From an uncultured Rikenellaceae bacterium (GTDB lineage: Bacteria; Bacteroidota; Bacteroidia; Bacteroidales; Rikenellaceae), in the NCBI GenBank assembly GCA_947074135.1, contig CAMTOL010000019.1, positions 1-16,929 on the forward strand: a stretch of DNA of 16,929 bases, in the 5' to 3' direction. Of the stretch, positions 1-7,771 are shown piece after piece. A program made the position numbers and the translations under genes. Positions within the stretch are counted from its first letter, which is position 1. Each line of letters begins with the position of its first letter. The notes under the pieces are model-generated. The model saw only the letters and a list, made by a program, of their open reading frames with translations. It was not told the DNA's origin and made no database searches.

Positions 1-5
1 TTATG

Positions 6-108
6 AAATTGGGGTTGATGCTACCTTGTTGCAAAATTTTATTTCGGTCACATACTTTGAGTATGCTCCCTCATAAAATTTTTTACAGCATTGCCTGAAC
101 CCCAATTT
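6..108. repeat. Nested imperfect palindrome (large stem-loop)
   Basis: Outer arms are a perfect 11-base inverted repeat (AAATTGGGGTT at 6-16, AACCCCAATTT at 98-108). Inside it, GCAAAATTTTAT (31-42) pairs imperfectly with ATAAAATTTTTTAC (73-86), and CATAC (51-55) pairs with GTATG (61-65) around a 5-base loop. TGCT (19-22) and AGCA (87-90) extend the outer stem with bulges. The whole could fold as one stem of about 100 bases with internal bulges. It lies at the window edge upstream of dfr, so it could be the terminator region of an unseen gene, a repeated palindromic element, or a structured RNA. No protein frame is apparent. Confidence 0.6.
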
Positions 109-319
109 GACGACTTTTAACAGCTGATTTTAGAGCGAGTGGAAGAAACGTAGTTTTTTCAAAGTTTTTGAGCACTTTTTACAAAAAGTGCGACGAAATA
201 CTGATGAGAGCAATAACACAAAACACAAATCCTCAAAGCGTAAATCCGAAGAGTTTGTAAGACTTTAAAAGGAGTTAATTACTAATTCAACTATTAATAG
301 GCATAAGATATTTATATAG
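109..319. other. Gene-free leader region upstream of dfr
   Basis: Together with the palindrome to its left this forms a 319-base stretch with no recognisable gene. It contains a 9-base perfect inverted repeat with a 2-base loop (GCACTTTTT at 172-180, AAAAAGTGC at 183-191), which could be a terminator or a dyad site. A TTTG at 255-258 could be a -33 element, but no convincing TAnnTTTG follows at the expected spacing. An AAAGGAG-like stretch near 268-274 is too far from the dfr start to act as its ribosome binding site. I see nothing else in it. Confidence 0.4.
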
Positions 320-832
320 ATGAAAGAGAGTATAAATAACAGAGAAAATGAGTCAATTGTCAATTGTCAATTGTCAATTATAGTTGCGGTTGCCGAAAAT
401 GGAGCAATCGGATGCCACAATAAACTGCTGTGGCACATAAGTGAAGACCTTAAACGTTTCAAACGACTTACCTCTGGACATCCCGTTGTGATGGGTCGCA
501 AAACATTTGAATCAATTGGTCGCCCACTGCCCAATCGTCAAAATATCGTTATAACTCGTAACCCCGACCTGAGAATTGAAGGAGTCGATGTTGTGGGCTC
601 TATTGAGGAGGCTATCAAGTTGTGCGACCCAAACGAGGAGGTATTCATAATCGGTGGTGGCGAAATCTATCGCCAAGCTATGCACCTAGCGCAAAAGCTA
701 TATCTAACTATGGTTTATCAATCGCCAGAAGGCGACACTTTCTTCCCTCAAATTAACGAAAATGAGTGGACAGAGGTGTGTAGAGAGCAGTGCGATGGAT
801 ATGACTTTATAGACTACGAGGCTAATAAATAG
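320..832 (+). CDS. dfrA/folA: Dihydrofolate reductase
   Basis: Reduces dihydrofolate to tetrahydrofolate with NADPH in the cytosol; the target of trimethoprim. The 170-residue product has the family motifs in order: IIVAVAENGAIG (20-31), LLWHISEDLKRFK (36-48) with Asp43 at the catalytic acid position, MGRKTFESIGRPLP (58-71), the NADPH-binding stretch FIIGGGEIYRQA (109-120) and GDTFFP (138-143). Two things are odd. Residues 11-19 are encoded by a tract of four GTCAATT copies. And the motif usually read LPW is LLW here, so Leu37 stands where E. coli has Pro21. The start at 320 is the only in-frame start upstream of the core. A second ATG at 348 is out of frame in the present sequence, yet would give MSQLSIIVAV, a canonical DHFR N-terminus, if two repeat copies were absent. 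The next gene starts 2 bases after the stop, so the two are probably co-transcribed. Confidence 0.95.
   Translation: MKESINNRENESIVNCQLSIIVAVAENGAIGCHNKLLWHISEDLKRFKRLTSGHPVVMGRKTFESIGRPLPNRQNIVITRNPDLRIEGVDVVGSIEEAIKLCDPNEEVFIIGGGEIYRQAMHLAQKLYLTMVYQSPEGDTFFPQINENEWTEVCREQCDGYDFIDYEANK
352..380. repeat. Heptanucleotide tandem repeat inside the dfr 5' end
   Basis: Four perfect tandem copies of GTCAATT (352-379) followed by A; equivalently TCAATTG three times plus TCAATTA. Seven is one more than a multiple of three, so each copy gained or lost shifts the frame of the DHFR core against the ATG codons at 320 and 348. With four copies ATG 320 is in frame. With two or five copies ATG 348 would be in frame and open. 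With three copies neither would be. Confidence 0.85.
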
Positions 833-834
833 TT

Positions 835-1794
835 ATGACCTTTTTTGCCAAAAAATTACGAGATAGTGCATTGTTAGGGTTCAAGGCTGGACTGAGAACG
901 TGGTGGTGGATTTCGAAGATGACTGTTCTTGCTACTTTGCTAGTGGTCTTCTTGCAGTGGGGTGGCGTTATCGATTGGTTGAGCGATGTTCTTGCCCCAT
1001 TCTTCTCGCTCTTAGGACTTAGCGGTGGTGCGGTGCTAGTCTTTCTTACTGGTGCACTTGCCAATATCTATGCTGCTATCGGGGTTATGGCAACTCTTTC
1101 GATTGAGTACAGAGAAGCATTGATTTTAGCCGTAATGGCTCTTATCTGTCACAATATGATAGTCGAAACAATTATCCAACGCAAAAGTGGTGCTAACGCT
1201 TACGCTATTGTTTTACTTAGAATATCTATGGCGCTAGTTGCTGCGGTTGGACTTAACCTTATACTGCCTGATAATTACAGCGGTTCGTTAATTCTCGACA
1301 GAGTTGCTCAGGGCGATGGTACCCTAGCCGGAGCTCTCAAAAGCTGGTCGATAAATATGGCTACAATGCTCCCCATTATGTTCGCTCTTATTGTCGCACT
1401 AAATACCCTTCAGTATATTCTTCGTGAGTTTAAACTTCTCGATTTTATTTCAAAGACCTTTGCACCTCTTATGCTAGGATTTGGACTTGCTCCAAGTTGT
1501 TCGCTTATATGGCTGGTTCTCAATACTCTGGGTCTTGCCTATGGCGGTTCAATTATGATTGCTGAAAAGGAGGCAGGGACACTTCAGACTCGTCAAAGTA
1601 AACTGCTCAATACACATATTGCACTTTCGCACTCACTTATCGAAGATACGTTGCTTTTTGTGGCACTAGGTTTGCCGCTTTTTTGGTTAGTTATTCCTCG
1701 ATTAATCTTGTCGATTATTTGTGTGTGGATTCAGAGATGGTATTATTCGATAAAAGAAAATAAAAATGTTAAAATAGCTCGTCAAATACAATAA
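835..1794 (+). CDS. Nucleoside-recognition (Gate) domain membrane protein
   Basis: A 319-residue polytopic membrane protein resembling the Pfam Gate (nucleoside recognition) family, related to SpmA/SpmB and parts of nucleoside transporters. The substrate of such stand-alone proteins is not established. Hydrophobic segments lie near residues 29-45, 52-72, 75-87, 95-110, 123-144, 175-192, 205-232 and 270-300. The two halves look like an internal duplication: ALICHNMIVET (102-111) in the first matches IALSHSLIEDT (262-272) in the second. A conserved-looking LAPSCSLIWLVLNTLGL sits at 218-234. The start is 2 bases after the dfr stop, so translation is likely coupled. The C-terminus ends in a basic tail (299-319). 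A transport or gating role is inference from the fold family. Confidence 0.75.
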   Translation: MTFFAKKLRDSALLGFKAGLRTWWWISKMTVLATLLVVFLQWGGVIDWLSDVLAPFFSLLGLSGGAVLVFLTGALANIYAAIGVMATLSIEYREALILAVMALICHNMIVETIIQRKSGANAYAIVLLRISMALVAAVGLNLILPDNYSGSLILDRVAQGDGTLAGALKSWSINMATMLPIMFALIVALNTLQYILREFKLLDFISKTFAPLMLGFGLAPSCSLIWLVLNTLGLAYGGSIMIAEKEAGTLQTRQSKLLNTHIALSHSLIEDTLLFVALGLPLFWLVIPRLILSIICVWIQRWYYSIKENKNVKIARQIQ

Positions 1795-1799
1795 AATTG

Positions 1800-1807
1800 T
1801 ACATTTG
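1800..1807 (+). promoter_or_regulatory. Candidate -7 element for prfB
   Basis: TACATTTG fits the Bacteroidota -7 consensus TAnnTTTG and lies 30 bases before the prfB start, just after the previous stop codon. No clear TTTG is seen 19-21 bases upstream, so this may be a weak secondary promoter or chance. prfB may instead be read through from dfr. Confidence 0.35.
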
Positions 1808-1837
1808 TGGGTATATAATAAAGATAATTGAACTATT

Positions 1838-2914
1838 GTGACAACAATTGAACAGATAAGAGAGTTGAGAACTAGACTAGATACGCTAGGGATTGCTCTT
1901 AAGATAGAGGAACTTAAAACTCAAATCAATATACACGAAACTAAAGCTGCTGAACCCGATTTCTGGGATAATGCAGCTATGGCTCAAGAGGCGATGCGAC
2001 AAGTAGCACCTCTCAAACTGACAGTCTGTGAGTTTAATAAAGCGGTGTCGGCAGTTGATGATGCACTGTTGATGGTTGATTTTGTCAAAGAGGGATTGTC
2101 GAACGAGGAGGAGTTAGATGCCCAGTTTGCAGCTTCTGTTGAGTTGGTGGAGGCTATCGAAATGCGTAAAATGCTCTCTGGTGAAGAGGATGCTATGGCA
2201 GCTATTCTCGAAATCAATTCGGGAGCAGGTGGGACTGAAGCGCTCGATTGGGCGCAAATGTTGCTTAGAATGTACACTCGCTATGCCGAACGTAAGGGGT
2301 ATAGTGTCAAAACTTTAGACCTGCAACAAGGCGACCCAGTAGGCGTAAAATCGGCAATGATTGAAATTACTGGCGACTTTGCTTTTGGATACCTTAAAGG
2401 AGAAAACGGAGTGCATAGATTGGTGCGACCTTCGCCCTTTAATGCCAATAACAAACGTCAAACAACATTCGCAAGCGTTGCAGTTACCCCTAGTGTGGAC
2501 GACAATATCGAAATCGAGATTAAACCTTCGGATATTGAGTGGGATACATATCGAAGCGGAGGTGCTGGTGGACAGAATGTCAATAAAGTCGAAACTGGTG
2601 TTAGACTGAGGCACTTACCCACTGGCATTATTATCGAAAATACTGAAACTCGTTCGCAACTTGATAACAGAAATAACGCACTTCGAATTCTTCGTTCGAA
2701 GCTATATGCAATTGAGATAGAAAAACGTGAAGCAGCCAAAAACGAAATTGAGGCTGCAAAGAAAAAGATTGAGTGGGGTTCACAGATTCGCTCCTATGTA
2801 CTAGACGATAGGCGAGTTAAAGACCACAGGACGATGTACCAAACCTCGGATTGTGATTCGGTACTTGATGGCGAAATCGAAGAGTTCGTGAAATCCTATT
2901 TGATGATGTCTTAA
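1838..2914 (+). CDS. prfB: Peptide chain release factor 2
   Basis: Recognises UGA and UAA in the ribosomal A site and triggers peptide release. The 358-residue product has the RF2 stop-codon tripeptide SPF (199-201, in [15 protein letters not shown]) and the catalytic GGQ (244-246, in [19 protein letters not shown]). The N-terminal helical domain is complete ([11 protein letters not shown] at 35-45). The start is GTG at 1838, because an in-frame TGA ends at 1831 and no ATG lies between. Most bacterial prfB genes need a programmed +1 frameshift at CTT TGA near codon 25. Here the aligned place reads CTT AAG (1898-1903) in one open frame, so that autoregulation is absent. An AGGG at 1888-1891 may be a trace of the slippage-stimulating Shine-Dalgarno-like element. 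The DUF3108-like gene follows after 16 bases. Confidence 0.97.
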   Translation: MTTIEQIRELRTRLDTLGIALKIEELKTQINIHETKAAEPDFWDNAAMAQEAMRQVAPLKLTVCEFNKAVSAVDDALLMVDFVKEGLSNEEELDAQFAASVELVEAIEMRKMLSGEEDAMAAILEINSGAGGTEALDWAQMLLRMYTRYAERKGYSVKTLDLQQGDPVGVKSAMIEITGDFAFGYLKGENGVHRLVRPSPFNANNKRQTTFASVAVTPSVDDNIEIEIKPSDIEWDTYRSGGAGGQNVNKVETGVRLRHLPTGIIIENTETRSQLDNRNNALRILRSKLYAIEIEKREAAKNEIEAAKKKIEWGSQIRSYVLDDRRVKDHRTMYQTSDCDSVLDGEIEEFVKSYLMMS

Positions 2915-2930
2915 AAAACAAAGACTGGTT

Positions 2931-3776
2931 ATGAAACAACTATTTGCTACAATTATACTTACTGTTTGTTCAATTGGACTCTCGTCTGCTCAAATGATGA
3001 GATGTGGAGTCGAGGTTCCTGACTCTACTCGTGCGTTTGACGATGGCGAAAAACTTAGTTATGGGGTCACATATAGCGCTGCATTTATCAATGTAGTTGT
3101 GGCTGATATCGATTTTCATACTACCCGTGAACGCTTCTCAAATCAAGATTGTTTCAAAATCTATGCTGTTGGACGCACTAGAACGTTTTTTAACTTCTTT
3201 TTCGAGATGGAGGATAAATACTACTCTTGGGTCAATGCTAAAACGCTTAGACCTCTACGTGCCACAAGCAATATTAGAGAAGGGGCGTATCGCTACCGTT
3301 CGGCAATTGATTTTGAGTGGGCGAAAATGGAGGTCTTTACCGAAGGCGAAAACATTAAATCGGGTAGGAACGAACGCCATAAATTTGACCTCTCTTCTTG
3401 TAGCTATGATGCCTTGTCGCTATTCTTTAATATGAGATGTGTTGATTTTAGTAAGTTATATCAGGGCGAGAATCAGTCGCTTACAGTTGTGTTTGACGAT
3501 ACTATTCGTAATGTTAGGTTAAGATACTTAGGCAAAGAGGTGCGAAAAATTAAAAAGATTGGCGAGGTTAGGACTCGGAAGTTTGCTTGTCAACTAGCTA
3601 CCTCAAATGATGAATCGTTCAAAGATGGCGATGAGTTTTTTATATGGTTAACCGACGACAAAAATGCAATACCAGTCTATCTCGAATCTCCTATTAGAGT
3701 AGGAAAAGTATTTGCTACACTAAGTTCGTGGAGCGATCTTGCTCACCCATTCTCTTCGGTGGTGGTCAAGCAGTAA
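2931..3776 (+). CDS. DUF3108-like exported protein
   Basis: A 281-residue protein with an N-terminal signal peptide: a basic start, a hydrophobic core at about 4-17, and a likely cut after SSA (18-20). The mature part is mostly predicted beta strand and resembles DUF3108 proteins of Bacteroidota, which are envelope proteins of unknown function. Typical stretches are FDDGEKLSYGVTYSAAFINVVVAD (36-59), KYYSWVNAKTLRPL (96-109) and the closing DDKNAIPVYLESPIRVG (243-259). No catalytic motif is visible. It probably shares a transcript with prfB (16-base gap). Its stop lies 2 bases from the stop of the convergent ftsI, so no room remains for a terminator between them. A lipoprotein is less likely, because Cys13 lies inside the hydrophobic core with Val before it. 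Confidence 0.8.
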   Translation: MKQLFATIILTVCSIGLSSAQMMRCGVEVPDSTRAFDDGEKLSYGVTYSAAFINVVVADIDFHTTRERFSNQDCFKIYAVGRTRTFFNFFFEMEDKYYSWVNAKTLRPLRATSNIREGAYRYRSAIDFEWAKMEVFTEGENIKSGRNERHKFDLSSCSYDALSLFFNMRCVDFSKLYQGENQSLTVVFDDTIRNVRLRYLGKEVRKIKKIGEVRTRKFACQLATSNDESFKDGDEFFIWLTDDKNAIPVYLESPIRVGKVFATLSSWSDLAHPFSSVVVKQ

Positions 3777-3778
3777 TT

Positions 3779-5860
3779 TTAGAGTGAGAGTGTAATCTCA
3801 ATAATTGCCTCGTCCGAGAGTGTGTCTATGATACGCTCTTGCTTACTAACTTTGCCCTTCCCTTTTGCCCTAACGCCGAAACCTCGCTCTTCGAGTGTAA
3901 TAACAGCATCGTTAAAGCTCATACCTATTACATTGGGCACTCCTATTGAGTCTATCTCTATGGTCTGTAATGGATTATACTTCTTTATAGGAGCTGACTG
4001 TTCGTTAGCGTAGTGTGGGGTTAGAAGTTCGTATGATGACGAATAAATCTTATCTGCAATTGTTTTGAATAGAGGTGCAGATAGAGCGCCACCATAATAA
4101 ATTTTACCTGAATTTGGTTTGTAGTATGTCTTAAACGCTATAATCATTGAGTATTTTGGTTTGTCGGCTGGGAAATACCCTGCGATTGAACCTAAATATT
4201 CTCTTGAGCCGTCGGCAGCTATATAACCTTTGCGCCCCCTAGCAATTTGAGCAGTCCCTGTTTTCGCTGCAACTGTGTAGAGTGGATTTTTGAGTCCTTT
4301 GGCCGTGCCATTGTTCACAACAGACCTAAGAGCAGATTGAACAGTAGCAATTGATTGCGGCGAGGCTATTTGTTCGTTTATTATCTCTGGCTCAAATCTT
4401 TTTGTTACAACATCTTTCTCGATAAGCTCTTCGACTAGAAGCGGACGCATCATCTTGCCGTTGTTAGCAATTGCGTTATAGAATGTTAGTGTCTGTATTG
4501 GAGTTAGCCTAAGAGCGTAGCCGTAACTCATCATTGTAAGCGACGTGCCGTCCCAATCACTCTTTTTATTGTTAGGATGTTTGATTGTTGGTCGAGGTTC
4601 TCCTGGAATCTGCATTCCAACCTCTTTGTCAAGCCCAAACTCCATAATTTTATTCACAAATCGAGCAGGGTTATCGCCATAAGCTCTGTTTACCGCCTTT
4701 GCCATACCGATATTTGAGGAGTGGTCGAAAATTTCGCCGAGCGAGATTTTGCCGTATCCACCCTTGCGAGTATCAATTACCTTTGCTTTGCCAATATGAA
4801 CCTCGCCTCTCTCAGTGTCAAACATAGTGTTCAGCGAATATTTAGCATCGTCCACAAGTGCCAGAAGTACAGGAAGTTTAAAGGTTGAACCAGGCTCTTG
4901 GCTCATGCCGACGGCGTAGTTGTAATCTTCGATAAGCGTTCCGTCACGTTTGCGAGTTATGTTTGCAATTGCTTTGATACGTCCAGTTTCTACCTCCATC
5001 ACAACGACAGTACCCCAGTCCGCCTCGACCTCAACAATACGTTCTCTTAGAGCGGTCTGTACAATGTCCTGAAGCTCAATATTTATTGTAGTTTTAACGT
5101 CAAAACCGTCGATTGGTTCAATGTTTAATCGACTCTCAATTGGCATCCAAAAATTGCCTGAAATCTTCTGTTTGATTGTCAATCCATCTACTCCTCGTAA
5201 CACATCGTCGAAGCTACCTTCAATACCTAGCTTATCTCCATTGGAGTTTACAAACCCGATAGTTCTCGATGCAATTTCGCCAATAGGCTTGATGCGAGGA
5301 TAAACCTTGTTCGATATAAATCCACTTTTACGTATTCCTTCGCAAATAAGTGGGAATTTATGGATTTGTTGTAGTTCTAGATAGTTTACTTTTCGAGGCG
5401 CAATGCGATAGTAGCGTTTACCATTTGTTCTAGCCTCTGTCAATTCGTTTTTGTATTGTTCAGGTTTTTTGTCCTTAAAGAAGTTTGATAACTCATCAGA
5501 TAGACCACCTATGTTTGCATTAAAAATACTATCAGTTAGTCCTGGTGCAGCGAAGTCCATACGTAGCTCAAAGTATGGTATCGAAGTTGCCAATATTCGT
5601 CCATCATCAGATAGTATATTGCCACGAGCTGCCTCTACTTTTTCGCTGCGAAAAGAGTATTGTTCGCCAAGTGTGCGTAAATCATCACCTGATGTTCCAA
5701 CCTGAATTATAATAATTTTGACTAGTGCGGCAATTGCAAAACAGGTTAGACAGGTGTAAATAATCTTTACACGCAGCAATATTGTGCCTTTAATGGGCGA
5801 CAATTGTTTACTCTGTTTTGGGTCTATACTGCTCACAATGCCTTTATTCTGTGTAATCAA
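3779..5860 (-). CDS. ftsI: Septal peptidoglycan transpeptidase (PBP with PASTA domain)
   Basis: A class B penicillin-binding protein of 693 residues that cross-links septal peptidoglycan. Visible in order: a short cytoplasmic tail, one membrane anchor (about 33-53), a dimerisation/pedestal domain (about 70-250), the transpeptidase domain with active-site STFK (Ser325, Lys328), SSN (381-383) and KTG (533-535), and a C-terminal PASTA domain (about 640-693, VPNVIGMSFNDAVITLEERG). The PASTA domain points to the FtsI/SpoVD type rather than the elongation PBP2. The start is uncertain: the frame can begin at TTG 5860, inside a 7-base repeat tract, or GTG 5836. An in-frame TAA ends just upstream, and the next Met (101) lies beyond the membrane anchor. 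It sits last in the lipA-lipB-recJ row rather than in a division/cell-wall cluster, where ftsI is usually found. Confidence 0.9.
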   Translation of the reverse strand: MITQNKGIVSSIDPKQSKQLSPIKGTILLRVKIIYTCLTCFAIAALVKIIIIQVGTSGDDLRTLGEQYSFRSEKVEAARGNILSDDGRILATSIPYFELRMDFAAPGLTDSIFNANIGGLSDELSNFFKDKKPEQYKNELTEARTNGKRYYRIAPRKVNYLELQQIHKFPLICEGIRKSGFISNKVYPRIKPIGEIASRTIGFVNSNGDKLGIEGSFDDVLRGVDGLTIKQKISGNFWMPIESRLNIEPIDGFDVKTTINIELQDIVQTALRERIVEVEADWGTVVVMEVETGRIKAIANITRKRDGTLIEDYNYAVGMSQEPGSTFKLPVLLALVDDAKYSLNTMFDTERGEVHIGKAKVIDTRKGGYGKISLGEIFDHSSNIGMAKAVNRAYGDNPARFVNKIMEFGLDKEVGMQIPGEPRPTIKHPNNKKSDWDGTSLTMMSYGYALRLTPIQTLTFYNAIANNGKMMRPLLVEELIEKDVVTKRFEPEIINEQIASPQSIATVQSALRSVVNNGTAKGLKNPLYTVAAKTGTAQIARGRKGYIAADGSREYLGSIAGYFPADKPKYSMIIAFKTYYKPNSGKIYYGGALSAPLFKTIADKIYSSSYELLTPHYANEQSAPIKKYNPLQTIEIDSIGVPNVIGMSFNDAVITLEERGFGVRAKGKGKVSKQERIIDTLSDEAIIEITLSL

Positions 5861-5877
5861 TGGTTAATGGTCAATGT
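5857..5877. repeat. Heptad tract at the ftsI start
   Basis: Three 7-base units in register on the + strand: TCAATGG, TTAATGG, TCAATGT. The first contains the complement of the TTG start (5858-5860) and the second supplies the in-frame stop just upstream. Bases 5863-5871 (GTTAATGGT) are also an exact inverted repeat of 5907-5915, so the two heptad tracts at this border could pair. Confidence 0.6.
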
Positions 5878-5906
5878 CAAGTACAAATTAGTTTTTCTGC
5901 CAATTT

Positions 5907-5936
5907 ACCATTAACTGCTCATCATTAATCATTGTC
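5907..5936. repeat. Heptad tract over the recJ 3' end
   Basis: Units CATTAAC, TGCTCAT, CATTAAT and CATTGTC run in 7-base register from 5909 to 5936. They cover the recJ stop codon (5925-5927) and its last three codons. Three of the four units match a CATTRNY-like pattern; the second is degenerate. It is weaker than the dfr and priA tracts. Confidence 0.45.
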
Positions 5937-7706
5937 AACTGGATTAATCTCTATTATATCTTTGATTCTAAGTTGAGGTACAACCCTTCTGCCAAAATTA
6001 TTCTCAGTCACAGTATAACAAATGTTAATCTCTCCACCAGATGCAACATGAGGGTAGTGCTCGGCAAATGAGAAACCAATTGCTTCGATGGAGTTATTTG
6101 GGCTATTTGGTTGGTATACCTCCAGTTTAAGGTGTTCTGAGGATGTTCCAACTCTTCTGATTGAGCCATTATCTCGTACCGAACGAGTCGCAAATATTGG
6201 TGCAGGGTTACCGGGTCCGAATGGTGCAAGTCGTTCAATTCCACGTCTAAATTGAGGAGTTATTTGCGCTATATCGAGGTAGATGTCAACATCAATATTC
6301 TGAACCAATCCTTGCGAAACTATATTTTCATCAACATACTGTTCGAATCTTTCGCAAAATTTGTCGAGATTCTCTGGTTTAAGCGTAAGCCCTACTGCGT
6401 ATGTGTGTCCACCAAAATTCTCGAGTAGTTCGGCACAACTCTCAATTGCCGCATAGAGATCGAAACCAGGAACTGAACGAGCCGAACCTGTCACCATGCC
6501 GTCATTGCTTTGTGTGAGGACAACTGTAGGTCGATAGTAGCTCTCAATAAGCCTCGACGCAACTATTCCCACAACACCCTTCATCCACTCTGGACGATAA
6601 ATAATTGTGCAACTACGCTTTTTGTGTTTTGGGTCTTTGGCTATCATTTTTCGCGCTTCAATGGTGACTACTCGGTCAGCATTTTTGCGCTCTTTGTTAA
6701 ACTCCTCGATAATATTTACATACTTCTCAGCCATATCCTTGTTTGGAGAGGTCATTAATCGTACGGCATTTCTTCCTCCGCTTTGAGCGCGAGGGTCGTC
6801 AGGGTCTATGGCTATCTCCATACGACCAGTTGCATTAATTCGAGGTCCGATTTTGAAGATAATATCTTCGATAGCTATTTTTGAACGGTGTAGTCCACAG
6901 ATTTTTATTATAGCGCTAAGTCCGCGATTTGCTTGGTCTGAGTTGAGCTGTATTAGTCCATAATATGCCAAAATTCGATTCTCATCAACAAGCGGAACAA
7001 TGTCGCCTGCAATGCTGACAGCAACTAAATCAAGTAAATAGGCTATCTTTTCAATTCCAAAACCGTGTTCTTGGCAGTAGGCTTGAGCTATTTTAAATGC
7101 AACGCCACACCCTGACAACTCTTTGAAAGGGTAGTTGCAATCGACTCTTTTAGGGTCAATAACAGCCACAGCAGCAGGAAGTTGTTCGTCGGCTAGGTGG
7201 TGGTCGCTAATGATAAAATCGACGCCTTTTTCTTTAGCGTACTCAACCTCTTCGGTTGCTTTAATGCCACAGTCAACAGTAATAATTAGCGTAACACCGT
7301 GATCGGCAGCGTAGTCAATACCTTTTTGCGAAATACCATATCCTTCGGCATAGCGGTCAGGGATATAGAACATCATTCGTTCGAGATATTCACCAAAGAA
7401 GTTGAGCAATAGTGCAGTAGCCGTAGTGCCATCTACATCATAATCGCCATAAATCATCACTCTTTCGCCCTCACGAACTGCTTTGTTAATTCGTTTAATA
7501 GCCACATCCATATCCTTCATTTCAAAAGGATTATGGAGGTTTTCCAGTGATGGGTTGTAGAATTTCTCGGCCTGTTTCTCGGTTTTTATTCCTCTTTGGA
7601 GTAACAAGGTGGCCAACGGCGGCTCAATTTTAAGGGTAGCTGAGAGCCGAGCGACCTCTTTGGGGTCGATTTCGGGTTTGAGTACCCAGTTTTTCTTACT
7701 TCGCAT
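5925..7706 (-). CDS. recJ: Single-strand-specific 5'-3' exonuclease RecJ
   Basis: Degrades single-stranded DNA from 5' ends in recombination and repair. The 593 residues are near the usual family length. The DHH phosphoesterase motifs are present: GDYDVDG (87-93), VDCG (144-147), SDHH (167-170), DPKR (184-187) and SGCGVAFK (198-205). The DHHA1 part carries GRINATGR-like PRINATGRM (about 288-296) and GSARSVPGFDLYAAI with ENFGGHTYAVGLTL further on (about 407-445), followed by the OB-fold region with RLAPFGPGNPAPIF. All metal-binding residues expected of an active enzyme can be seen. The ATG start is well placed, giving a normal N-terminus. It lies between lipB (65-base gap) and ftsI (64-base gap); the gaps have no strong terminator, so read-through is plausible. 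Confidence 0.96.
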   Translation of the reverse strand: MRSKKNWVLKPEIDPKEVARLSATLKIEPPLATLLLQRGIKTEKQAEKFYNPSLENLHNPFEMKDMDVAIKRINKAVREGERVMIYGDYDVDGTTATALLLNFFGEYLERMMFYIPDRYAEGYGISQKGIDYAADHGVTLIITVDCGIKATEEVEYAKEKGVDFIISDHHLADEQLPAAVAVIDPKRVDCNYPFKELSGCGVAFKIAQAYCQEHGFGIEKIAYLLDLVAVSIAGDIVPLVDENRILAYYGLIQLNSDQANRGLSAIIKICGLHRSKIAIEDIIFKIGPRINATGRMEIAIDPDDPRAQSGGRNAVRLMTSPNKDMAEKYVNIIEEFNKERKNADRVVTIEARKMIAKDPKHKKRSCTIIYRPEWMKGVVGIVASRLIESYYRPTVVLTQSNDGMVTGSARSVPGFDLYAAIESCAELLENFGGHTYAVGLTLKPENLDKFCERFEQYVDENIVSQGLVQNIDVDIYLDIAQITPQFRRGIERLAPFGPGNPAPIFATRSVRDNGSIRRVGTSSEHLKLEVYQPNSPNNSIEAIGFSFAEHYPHVASGGEINICYTVTENNFGRRVVPQLRIKDIIEINPVDND

Positions 7707-7771
7707 ATTTTTTTCATTTTTCTTAATTCTTTTTGGTTATTGCTTAACTATCTGACCGTTTTGTCTTTTGA

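Noticed and set aside
172..191. Hairpin as a definite rho-independent terminator
   Set aside because: The stem is mostly A/T with a 2-base loop and no T run follows, so it is reported only as an inverted repeat.
2315..2739. Open frames on the minus strand inside prfB
   Set aside because: They overlap a clearly real release factor gene, resemble no family and reflect codon composition.
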